DNA of 64,000 nucleotides, taken from contig JADDTR010000023.1 of the NCBI GenBank assembly GCA_015345905.1, positions 124,001 through 188,000 on the forward strand, written 5' to 3'. The position numbers and the translations under genes are program-made. Within the stretch, counting starts at the first letter, position 1. Every line of letters begins with the position of its first letter. Below, one piece after another: positions 11,310-20,795 of the stretch. The notes below the pieces were generated by a model. The model was not told where the DNA came from. It saw nothing but the letters and a program-made list of their open reading frames with translations, and ran no database searches. The DNA comes from Aotearoamyces nothofagi. Lineage: Eukaryota > Ascomycota > Leotiomycetes > Leotiales > Tympanidaceae.

Positions 11310-12070
11310 ATGAGCGACGATGCCCCTTTAGCATCACTGTCATTGACCCATGTTCACTATGTCAGTCATTCTATTCCTGGGATTGGAATTGACTAACGCC
11401 TCTTTTACAGGATCCGACTGATCCAATCTCCTATTTTTGTGCGTTTCTTGCCCTAGTACCACAAGGCCTATGCGTCGCATATGCGACCCTCATCTGGGCT
11501 ACACGAGAGGCTGAGATATGCCTGATGTTTGCAGGACAAATGGCCTGTGAGGCGCTGAACTTCGCTCTCAAACGGCTCATCAAGGAGGAACGACCCAGAC
11601 AAATGTATGGGAAGGGATATGGAATGCCATCTTCACATGCGCAATTCGTGGCCTACTTCTCCATAAGCTTGACACTTTTTCTGCTCCTAAGGCATACACC
11701 ACCGAAGCGCCCTACGGCATCCTATACGCCCTTGAGTCTTTTCTCGCGGAGTTGTCTCTCGATTCTAGCTTTGGCGGCTGCGGGTCTGGTGGCTTGGAGC
11801 AGGACATACTTAAATTATCATACACCTAAGCAGGTCCTAATTGGATGTGCTGCGGGTGCAGTCAGTGCCGTATTGTGGTTTGTGGCTACAGCAATATTGA
11901 GAAAGGTAGGCCTTTTGAAATGGGGATTGGAGTTGCCGCTCGCCAGGATCTTCCGTGTACGTGACCTTGTGGTGGAAGAGGATCTATGCCAGGCAGGTTG
12001 GGAAAAATGGGAAGAAAGGAGATTGCCGGCCAAGGGCAAGACGAATGGCCAGAAAGTAAAAGCGCGATAA
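11310..12070 (+). CDS. CAX4: Dolichyldiphosphatase (PAP2 family), 2 exons
   Basis: This 236-residue ER membrane enzyme recycles dolichyl diphosphate released during N-glycosylation. The exons are 11310-11360 and 11411-12070, joined in phase over a 50-base intron with a gtcagt donor and tttacag acceptor. PAP2 motifs are visible in order: K-x6-RP as KRLIKEERP, then PSSH, then SRTYLNYHTPKQV. The last motif has Gln where soluble PAP2 enzymes have Asp. The dolichyldiphosphatase branch typically reads HTxxQV, so this supports the subfamily assignment and is not a defect. At least four hydrophobic segments flank the motifs. The Lys-rich C-terminus (KGKTNGQKVKAR) looks cytosolic. The start ATG follows a TC-rich leader and is the only one upstream of the intron in frame. 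Confidence 0.92.
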
Positions 12071-14867
12071 CGTCAGAGGATCTTCTCTCAACCATATGGT
12101 AGAATCATACTCGCCGACGATATTATCACATGAACCAAGCCTGCTTGCCGCCGGTGGTGTATATCGAGGTGTAGTGGTGCTTGCAACTTGCTCGTCTGTT
12201 TGTCATGTATGTATTCCAAGGGCGCAAGCCTTGCAATTGCACATTGGGTGCGGCCTCACTAGATCAAGAACCGCCCTTGCTTGGACGTATAGGCCGATGG
12301 CGATATGCGAGATGCTCTTCGTGTGCGCAAAGGAATAGGAGCTCGACTCCGCCTCATTTCAGGTGTTTTATCTCAGCTCAGGAATACCGCAGTCAGCACG
12401 GCCAGCACCTAGGCGCACCTGCATATCTGGCCGCATATATCTGGCGGATGGACCTAGGCTAGAGCCTGGGCATGGGCGTCTGCCTCTGCGTCTGCCTCTG
12501 CATCCTTATTGTCGTCTTTAGGAATAGAATCACACGGAGCATTGCTAGACAAGGCCTCACACATCTGCGTGCTTATTCCTACCGGTTCTTTTTTATATCG
12601 CCGGCTCCTGCAAGATGCTCACACGAGTCAGGGCCTGCAGCAGCGTCGCTAGCTAGGTAGCCTGCCTTAGTCCTTAGAGCAGACCACAGGCGACAGGGCG
12701 CATGCGGAACTTGTCGCATTTCGGGCCATGCACCAACCGCGCGAACCCAAGATTGGGGCCCTGGCACGGTCCTGGAGCGCCAGAACAAGCCAAGCCAATC
12801 GCGGGAAAATCTACGGAAATCTATGCAATCTGCGCAATAATCTACGAAGTACATGTACTGTTCAGTGCTCCGTCGTGGTCAGTCTCCACTGCGGAGCAAG
12901 TTGCAAGCCTTACGGCCCATGCATGCATGTCTTCAGCCAGCATAGCCCTGCGTGGCAGCCCCTACCGCATGTGACGAACCAGAAGTCTCGAGTAGTCGGG
13001 CCACTCGTTCCAGAACAAACACCTCAAGCCATGCTCAACGCTCGACGAGACGCCATTTCCTTTGGGAGAGCCACGCCGGCACCACGTCTCCACGTGGCTG
13101 AAGGCCCCAGGGAGCTAGGGCTAAGAGCCATACGAAGTACGAATGCGCGCACCGGGCGCACTGGACCTATGCCTTCTTCTGTTCGGGGACAATGCCCGAG
13201 CCTATCAGGGATAACGAGGGGTTTCGAGCGTCCATGCCATGGTGTCGTCACGAAGTTGACGGCAGCATTTGTTTCGGTGGGGGCTACGAGTGCATGCTGT
13301 GCGACTGTGTTCATATGTACAGATGGCCCCATTTAAGCAGATAGACAGCATACTCTGGGTATGGAGTCTCCTTAAGCATCCTCGATATGGACTATACCCT
13401 GAGTTTACAGGCACCACACCCTCGAGAAGTGCCCTAGCAGTGCTCCGTCCGATATTAGCCACTACTGCCTACTCCACTCTAGGTATAGATGTGCCGACGG
13501 TACATGCTCCGTATGGATGGTGTGTATACCAGGGCCAGAGGCTAGAACCGCAAGAGCCTCGGAGTGGTCGAGTGACGTTAAGGGTACGGCACGCATCTTG
13601 GTTGACAGATGCGCTACTACTGTACGGGATACACCGTCGTCTTGGTAAGGATGTGGTAATCGCACCGACTCTTTCGCAGGGGCAGCTACAGTGATCACCT
13701 GGGCATCTTGCCTCTTGCCGGAAACTACTTATCCTACCCGATTTCCGCGCAAGTGCAGTATGAAGAGAGAGGACGAGTGCTTCGTGCCGTCGTGGGTACG
13801 GAAAGCAATTACCGTGACTACCGACGCCATGCTGCCTCGTTATCTTGACTCGGCATGGCCAACTTGGTGTCCAGGGAGTCGAAGAGCCATCCGAACACCC
13901 AGGCATGCAGAAGCCGTGGGGCCTCAGACAGCAGTTCCGTAAGGTGGTCCGAACCTTTGCAAGCCCGTACCCGATAGAGTCTCTCTGCATCGCTATTTCA
14001 ACGGTGCATCAGCAACGTATCTGCGGGGGAACGCCCACAGCTCCGGAGCCATTCCCGCCCGAGACACGAGGGGGGGCCGGTCCGCGGCATATCAAGTCTT
14101 CGATTCAGGATTTCCAATCCAGACAGGACTGCGGTACTGCAGAACTGCACAGTCTCGACGACTCTTGGCTCACGAGAGCGTGTCTTGTTTCTGCGTATAG
14201 GACTCGATGTGCCGCAGAGTGGGTACGCCTGGTAGACGTATAGTGCACATTATGGTAGGTATCGTGCGCAGTATGGCAGGTATAGTACACAGTACAGCGT
14301 ACACACCAATATTGGCACTGTCCTAGCTGCACAATAGCTGTTAGGACATAGCCATGTATGGAGGAAGGCAGCCAAGGTCATGCCCTCCCTGTATTGTGTG
14401 TATTTTGTATCCGGTATCCAGAATCCAGCGCCCGGCATCAGCCATCCACGCCCAACAAATCGAGCGAAATCAGCAGACGGTCAGACACTCGCCTACGCCA
14501 CGTCCATCTCCAGAACAAGGCCTATTCGGTTGACCGCACGTCCATCGACGTGGTTTGTTCTGCTTTGGGCTGCTCAACGCTCGGGTGATGACTGGGAAGG
14601 GGGACGAGGGAAGAACGATGAGGGGGTGGCGCCCACTTAGCGGACGGTGGAGGGAGGAAGAGCAGTCAGCGCACGGGAAGGGCTGGTAGGGTCGAGAGAC
14701 TTCTCGGCTCCCTTGCAAGGGCCTGTAAGTACAAGCAGGTGCAATGGTGCAGGGGCCCTCTCTCCGAAGCCTGCGGCGGAGCCGGCAGCGAGAGGGGCGT
14801 TAGGCTGTAGGCTGTAATTGCAGGCTGTAATTGCAGGCAGTATTGCAGGCAGTATGGTACTGCACAC

Positions 14868-14963
14868 CAGCACCGTACAGCACAGTACAGTACTGTACGG
14901 TAGGGCAGGGCAGGGTACGGTAGAGTACAGTAGAGTAGAGTACGGTAGAGTAGAGTGTGGTAG
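14868..14963. repeat. Pentamer minisatellite on GTACA/GTAGA/GTAGG
   Basis: About 95 bases are built from five-base words (CAGTA, GGTAG, GGCAG, GTAGA) with frequent single-base differences. It is a decayed pentanucleotide tract and gives a Tyr-Ser-Thr-Leu-Pro repeat frame on the minus strand that should not be taken as a gene. Confidence 0.75.
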
Positions 14964-15143
14964 GGTATTCACTCACTAGATCAGCCTCCCGGACGGTAGG
15001 ATACCGTTCTGGACTGTACAGTACAGCAGGTGCTCGCCGTCCTTGCTGTCTGTAGACTCTGCTGGGTTCTGCTGGGCTCCCCTGGACATGCCCTGGCCTG
15101 CAGGCCTGCGCTCCCCAGACCGGTACGGCAGCGAGCTGTACGG

Positions 15144-15288
15144 TATTCAGTGCAGTGCAGTCTAGGGCAGTCCAGGGCAGTCAGTGCAGTTCAGCGCTGT
15201 CCAGGGCAGTACCGTCCAGGGCAGTACAGGGCAGTCCAGTGCTGTCCAGTGCTGTCCAGCGCAGTGCAGTGCAGCACCCTAGCAAGCC
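15144..15288. repeat. Degenerate CAGT / CCAGGGCAGT minisatellite
   Basis: The unit AGTCCAGGGC and close relatives (CAGTGCAGT, CAGTACAGGG, CAGTGCTGTC) recur about a dozen times without exact periodicity. The frames over it are Gln/Ser/Arg-rich on one strand and Cys/Thr/Ala-rich on the other, and have no coding signature. Confidence 0.75.
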
Positions 15289-15615
15289 AGCACTTGTGCG
15301 GGAGGAGCGTGCACGCACGAGCCTGGACCGCCGGGGCTGCTGGAGTCGCCGAATCGGTCGATGGTCCCCCAGGGCGCGGCCGCGAGCTTTATTGCCTCCT
15401 GCTTGGGGCAACAGAACGAGACGGGGCGTGGCCGGGTCCGCAGCTCATTAGCGCTGCCTGCAGGCCCGTGCAGGCCCGTGCAGGGCCGTGCAGGGCGACA
15501 TCGACTCACCAGGGCGCCAAGCTCCAGGGAGGCCCAGGCAGGCGGGCGAGCCCCCAGCAGCCCCCAGCGGTCCTCGCACAGCAGTCGCAGCAGTCACAGC
15601 GCAGCAGTCACAGCA

Positions 15616-15648
15616 CAGTACAGCTCCAGTACAGCTCCAGTACAGCTC
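15616..15648. repeat. Three perfect 11-bp repeats
   Basis: Three exact head-to-tail copies of CAGTACAGCTC run from 15616 to 15648 inside the microsatellite-rich block. A fourth diverged copy follows as CAGCATAGCTC. Confidence 0.85.
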
Positions 15649-15840
15649 CAGCATAGCTCTCCCAGCGCCTGTTCTGGGGGGGGGAGAAAGCACCTGCTAG
15701 GCGACTGTACTATGCTGTGCTATACTGGGCTGTACTGTGACTGCCGTGACTGCTGTGACTGCTGTGCTGGTGGCCACTGCTGCTTCTGACAGCTGCGGTG
15801 CTGTTCCTGCTACTGTCCTGCCCTGTCCTGCCCTGCTACT

Positions 15841-15885
15841 GTCCTGTCCTGTCCTGTCCTGTCCTGTCCTGTCCTGTCCTGTCCT
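15841..15885. repeat. (GTCCT)9 microsatellite
   Basis: Nine perfect GTCCT pentamers run from 15841 to 15885, preceded by interrupted CCTGCCCTGTCCTG copies from about 15814. This is the purest tandem tract in the window and is strongly strand-asymmetric (pyrimidine-rich on the plus strand). Confidence 0.92.
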
Positions 15886-16320
15886 CTGTCCTGCTAGCTG
15901 CCCTACCGTGCTGCTTCTGGCTGCAGCTGTACGCCGCCAGGCTGCCCACCTGGCTGTTGCCCCGTCAGCGACCTGCTGCCTGCTAGCTACCTTGGGTTCG
16001 GTGCTGCTCTCGACTGCTCTTGATTGCTCTTGACTACTCTTGTTTCTTCGAGCTAGCACCCTAGCAGCCTCGCTCCATGCGTCGGTACTTGCCCTCTCTC
16101 TGCCTTTCTTCCTCCATATCAGCAAAGCTCAGTCTCGGCCTCAACGTGCTCACTGCTCACTTCTTAATGTGCCCACTGCTCGTTTCTTAATATGCTCACT
16201 GCTCGTTTCTTGCTTCTGGCTGCTCATTACTGCTCATTTCTCATTGCTCCTTGCTCCTTGCCCTTACCCCATTGCTCATCAAGTTCTGAGACTTATCAAT
16301 ATATCTAGAAAGCATGTCCG

Positions 16321-18240
16321 ATGTCCTACCCTACAGTGCAAGACATGAATCCGGTACACACTGGAAACATTAATTGGCAGTCTGACCGAGCTCCGCTCCC
16401 AATGCCTGCACGCTTGCCAAATTCATTTGATACGAGCTCTTCGTCGCCATCTTCGCCGTCGTCAGCGATCTCATATCACGGAGCTTCGATGAATAACCAT
16501 CACGTCCAGCAACCACAGCCACCGCACCATCCGCACCATCCGCACCATCCGCTTTCGCAGCCTACTATGAGTGAGCCTGTTGAAAATAGCTACCCAAGAC
16601 AGCGTCTGAGCTCGCATCATAGCTACCCATCTCTCAGGCGGCCCTACGATCGTCCCGGCCACTACGCCAGCCCAACTTACGGTGGTGCTGCGCATGAAGC
16701 CTACGAAGGCTTTCAGGACAATGGCACTGCCTCGGGGCTATCTGCTCCCCCAAATCATCAGCAGCTCTTATCATTTGGGCTATTACCAAACCCACATACT
16801 GTCTTGAACCAGTATGGGAGATCCGGGATGGTCGAGATTACAGCGCAGATCCATGGCATGTTTTTTCTATCAGATGTAGCCCAAATTCCCGGCGAGAGCT
16901 TGATAGCCCAGCAGCCTGAGCTGACCTGCTACCGACGGAATCTATTCCGAATTTCAGGGTCGGTGACAAGCCCAACAGGGCCGCTCTCTGTTATTAATGA
17001 CAGCGGAGTTGCTTTGGCTGTTGTTTCGCAAGAGCTGTCTATCTCTGCAATGGAAGCTGCTGATGGCCAGATGATTAAGCTGATCGTGATCCCTTGGAAA
17101 ACCCCCCCTCCCAACGCAGTGGAAGTCCCTCCCAACCAGGAACAAGAACCTCTACCCATCTCACTGGTTTGCCACGGAGAAGGCAGCCAGGAAAGGAATG
17201 GTGATTTGACAGTTCAACTAATTGCTTGGAAACGACTACAATTTCGGGTTGCCACGGGGAACAATGGGAGGCGCAAGGAGCTCCAACAACATTTTGTACT
17301 GCGTTTGAAGGTTACGGCAACCTTGTCAGACGACTCAAAACTCTGTTTATCCGAGTACACCACTGTCCCAGTAGTTGTACGTGGTCGCAGTCCTCGTAAT
17401 TTTCAGACGCGAAGGGAGATTCCGATTCATAACCTACCGACTTCGTCTAGAGGGCCATCATCCCAAGCGTCGCAGTCATTTTCGCTGGAGACAAATCCAG
17501 CAATGGAAGCTCCAAGACTGTTAGGGTCGAGATCCGAAAGTGCAGAGCTACCAAGGCCTTCTTATCAGGTTGATCCAGGAAGTCTTCAGCCGCCATCACA
17601 GCTTCTGCATGCTGGGTCAGTCCTCGTTTCTATTAAGTTATCTCGCGTGGCAAACAATATCACTCTTGCCGAAAGGCTTATTCCTATTGTGATGTAGCTT
17701 TCTTATTCAGGTTCTATATGCTAGAGTAGCTAGAACAGTTAAGTTTTTGATTTCCAGAACTGACTCATAAATAGAAGCTATTCCCAATGGAATGGGTCCC
17801 AGCAGCATTTTGAACAGAGTGCAGGTCCTAGCACTTCTACGTACCCTTCGATACAAATGCCTGCTAGCTATCTGAACGTTCAGTCTGGCCAGGACCACGC
17901 ACGTATGCACAATCCACCTGTACTGCCCTCATCACAGCTTCCATTAGAGTACATGGATGACAACCCGCCGCCAGCGAGCCCTCCACCGCATCCTTTGTCG
18001 CCTAGCCTTGAAGGCCTCCCTGAATGGGACAATTATGAAGATCGAGTTCCGCCACTTTACACAACTCAAGTCAATGGCCAGAATATCGCATCGCGGGAAT
18101 TTTTTCCTAATAATGTACAGCCCGATATGTGGACAACAGCAGGAAATGCACCGATGCTTCCACCCCCAGCACACCCCAACATTTTTCACAGGTTCGGGTC
18201 CAATTCCTCGCACAGCCTTGCATACCGAGCCGCTCGCTAG
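16321..18240 (+). CDS. Ndt80/PhoG-like DNA-binding transcription factor, 2 or more exons
   Basis: The long first exon starts at 16321 (MSYPTVQDMNPVHTG). Its N-terminal 110 residues are Ser-, His- and Pro-rich and disordered, including three HHP repeats near residues 68-77. The region from about residue 165 to 370 reads as an Ndt80/PhoG DNA-binding fold: VEITAQIHGMFFLSDVAQ, TCYRRNLFRISGSV, LQFRVATGNNGRRKELQQHF and VVVRGRSPRNFQTRREIP, the last being the family's Arg-rich contact strand. Fungal relatives (Ndt80, VIB-1, XprG and a third paralogue) control meiosis, protease secretion, nutrient response or incompatibility. Read straight through, the frame stops at 17697 after a non-coding-like tail. 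A Pro-rich continuation is open at about 17803-18240 (QHFEQSAG to SLAYRAAR). An intron from 17569 or 17627 to 17802 would join them in phase, but the donor is not certain. Function within the family is not resolved. Confidence 0.8.
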
Positions 18241-19610
18241 GTGTGGGGGTTGTTGTTGATGTCTAAAGGGAGAGGGACGGGTGCTCGTTTAGGTCTTTTC
18301 GGAATGGTTTTGGAGGCTGTTTGAAGCCGTGTTTGTGTGTTTCCGTTGCTCGACCTTGTGATGTTGTGATGATATTTTTGCGAGATTTTGGGCGCTACCT
18401 TGTTGCTTTAGAAGAGAGAAGGGGAGATGAATGCGAATGAAAGGGGACATGAATTAACGAGGCGTAGAGAAACTTGGGTTTATAGGCGTTCTGCTCTTTG
18501 CACCTTTGGATGCTTTTAAATTCGGCGATGGACTGTAAGTTTTTAATTTGTATAAATCGGGTACAGGAAACGTTGGTGGGTAGCGAAAGCTGAAGTGTAT
18601 ACAAAAATTGGCTTTTAACTTTGAAATTAAATAGCTCAGCGAGAAACTTACATAGTTATATAAACACAAAAGCAAGCATAGCTAATTAGCTTATTATTAT
18701 ATAGTTGACCTAGTTTTCTGCTTTCAATACTGTAATTGATCCATCTATATCTAAGCCTTGTTCCGAAGAGTCTGGGGGTGCAGATGCAGTTGCTGATGGA
18801 GGAGGAGGATGAGGAGGAAGAAGAGGAGGAAGGAAGAAGAAGAAGAAAAAGAAGAAGAAGAAGAGGACGGCGAGAACGCAGTCGGTAGCGGATACAGGGA
18901 CTGCGAAGAAGCGGCGGTGATACCTAGGGGAGGCAATTGCATGCATGAGTGTCGTCGCCGCGACGTCGCCAATACAGAGCCTCGCAGGTCTGATCTGGGC
19001 ATTCCCCTGCTCCGGGCACACTCCGGGCCACTTACCCTACCGCACACGAACTATAACGACCTGCCGCGCTATCGAGCCAGGAAGCAAGCAATCCCTCGGT
19101 CCCCAGCACAGCGCGCGTCTCCGGAGAGATATAATCGCGCCTCTACATGTCTTGTGTGCCGTGCCGACCACGGAACGCAGCCTCCCAGATCCTCACCAAG
19201 AGGTCCCGCTCCGGCCGAGACTTTCCATCTGTGGGAGAGCGCCAGCCGTCGTCTGTCTCGAGAGTCGCAGCTGCTGCTGCTGCACGGCAGTTCCGGCGTT
19301 GCTTTTTGGCGTGCGGTGCTGTAGCTGTACTGTACATACGTGGCGGCTCCTACACGGACGTGAAACAGCCTTCCTTTTCCCCGGATCCGTGGACTCTGCC
19401 GGCTGAGCCTGTTCGGCGGCGCGGCCCCCTTTTCCTCTTCGGCGCAGCCTGCGGTACGGGGCCGGCGGGCCGAGATCCCGCTAGGCTAGCTTAAGTCTCG
19501 CAGACGTCCGAGGAACTACCGGCAATCTTATCGGTGGAGAGCAGACTTTGTCTCTGCAGTCGAGACTGCAAGTCCGCCCCCCTCAGTTCTCAACAATAGC
19601 ATGCGCGAAC
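18241..19610. other. Intergenic region, AT-rich then GC-rich
   Basis: The first 500 bases are AT-leaning, as expected for the 3' UTR and terminator of the Ndt80-like gene (TTATTATTATATAG near 18690). After the purine tract at 18811 the sequence becomes GC-rich. The frames of 100-170 residues there (18710-19494) overlap on both strands and resemble nothing. The final 100 bases are the presumed promoter of the DUF2011-type gene. Confidence 0.5.
18811..18867. repeat. 57-nt uninterrupted purine tract (GGA/GAA)
   Basis: Every base from 18811 to 18867 is A or G, mostly GGA, GAA and AAG triplets. A shorter GGA run precedes it. The plus strand would encode poly-Glu/Lys and the minus strand poly-Ser/Phe, but no gene context supports translation. 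Confidence 0.9.
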
Positions 19611-20558
19611 ATGTTCGGGCTGCCTGAAGCAAAACGGTTCGTACATCTCCTGCTCCTGCTCCTGCTCCCAACCATGGCGCTCGCCGTACGACGGGGTGGA
19701 TAGAGAGAAGCTAACTCGGGCCTCGACGTGCACAGCGTGCGCCGCGCAGATCTCTGCTCGCCGCGCTCCTCTCCCGACGCTGAAGAGCCCGACGCGCAGC
19801 TCTCGGCCCTGCTGCAGGCCCGGCTTGCGCGCGTGTACGGCCCTACACTCGGCGACGGCGTGGACGAAGGAGACGAAGGAGACGAAGAAGCCGAAGAAGA
19901 AGAAGCCGCAGACGTCGGTGCCCAGGACGCCGACGGCGAGGAAGAGAAAGAGGAGGAGGAGGATGGGTTCGAGTTCCGCCTCTTCGCGAGCGCGAGCACA
20001 GCCGACGCGCCGAGCGCTGCGCCCGCGAGAGTCCTCCTCCGCGACGACGACGACGCCGGCGGCGACGGCGCCTTCGTGCGTCCGCGACGGCGCGACACGT
20101 ACTACTTCGCCACGCCGGCAGCCGGCCTGCGGAAGCGCCAGTTCCAAGACGCGGCCGTGAGCGGCGACGACGTCAAGGCGTACCTGCGCCTGCGATATAC
20201 GGGGCTAGAGGTGCCGTGGCGGGTGCGCGTCCTGCGGGCCCCGAGCGCGCCCGCTGCTGCTGCTGCTGCTGCTGCTGCTCTGGTGCTGGAGGAGGCCGGG
20301 GGCCGCGCCGAGGCCAGGAGGAAGAAGCCGGGGAAGAAGAGGCGGATCGAGCAGCGGCGGCGCAGGAGGAGGGACGAGGAGCTCGCGGCGCGGACGAGCA
20401 GGGAGGAGGCGCAGGAGGAGGCCGCGCATCGGGAGAAGAGGACGGCGAGGAACCGGGAGAGGAAGGTCAAGAGGAAGGCGAGGGAGAAGGCCAAGAAGGC
20501 CGGGGCTGCAGCGAGGGCTGCCGACGACGGTGGAGACGCGATGGGCGAGCGGGCGTGA
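19611..20558 (+). CDS. DUF2011-type fungal protein of unknown function, 2 exons
   Basis: The model encodes 292 residues from exons 19611-19636 and 19706-20558. The short first exon, MFGLPEAKR, matches the usual start of fungal DUF2011 proteins (MF-x-LP-x-AKR). The 69-base intron uses a gttcgt donor and the gatagag acceptor, which keeps the frame. Residues about 25-55 form an amphipathic segment (DAQLSALLQARLARVYG). They are followed by an acidic Glu/Asp-rich stretch, a conserved-looking FEFRLFAS motif, then RRRDTYYFA and YLRLRYTGLEVPWRVRVL. The C-terminal 90 residues are a basic coiled-coil-like run of Arg, Lys and Glu with nuclear-localisation character (KKPGKKRRIEQRRRRRR). Third positions are almost all G or C, unlike the neighbours. 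The nuclear or nucleolar role is inferred from composition only. Confidence 0.8.
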
Positions 20559-20765
20559 GCCGGCTTGCATTGTTCCGCGCTATCAGAGCCCCTGACATGC
20601 TCGCGGTTCAAGATGGAGTTAGATATTGGCCACAGAGGTAGAGAGGCTGAACCGTACTCATACCTATCGTGAATAGAAGAGATTAACGAGTCCGTCTGAA
20701 ACCGAGTGCAGAGTGCGTGTGATGAGGCTGTGATGGGAGATTCATTTGGGTATACGGTGCTATAG

Positions 20766-20795
20766 TACACAATCCTATAATACACAATCCTATAA
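20766..20795. repeat. 15-bp tandem repeat overlapping the leuS stop codon
   Basis: Two perfect copies of a 15-bp unit (tacacaatcctataa) occupy 20766-20780 and 20781-20795, with a partial third before and after. The stop codon of the mitochondrial leucyl-tRNA synthetase (20790-20792, minus strand) lies inside the second copy. Confidence 0.85.

Larger units (their letters stand above)
12071..16320. other. Large gene-poor block with degenerate microsatellites
   Basis: These 4.25 kb contain no frame I can relate to a protein family. From 14.8 kb to 15.9 kb the sequence is almost entirely short repeats on CAGT, GTAC, GTAGA, CCAGGGCAGT and GTCCT themes. Base composition is mixed or GC-leaning and not AT-rich, so it does not look like a RIP-mutated transposon. 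From 16.1 to 16.26 kb there is a CT-rich run with repeated TGCTCACTGCTC and TGCTCATT words, probably the promoter and leader of the Ndt80-like gene. Confidence 0.65.

Noticed and set aside
11310-12070. Defective third PAP2 motif (Gln for Asp) in dolichyldiphosphatase
   Set aside because: The HTxxQV form is typical of the dolichyldiphosphatase branch, so it is not a loss.
12728-13336. 202-residue plus-strand frame
   Set aside because: Composition is not protein-like, an opposing 102-residue frame overlaps it, and it lies in the gene-poor block.
15030-16125. Several long frames rich in Gln, Ser, Cys or Ala
   Set aside because: They are translations of the degenerate minisatellites in all frames of both strands.
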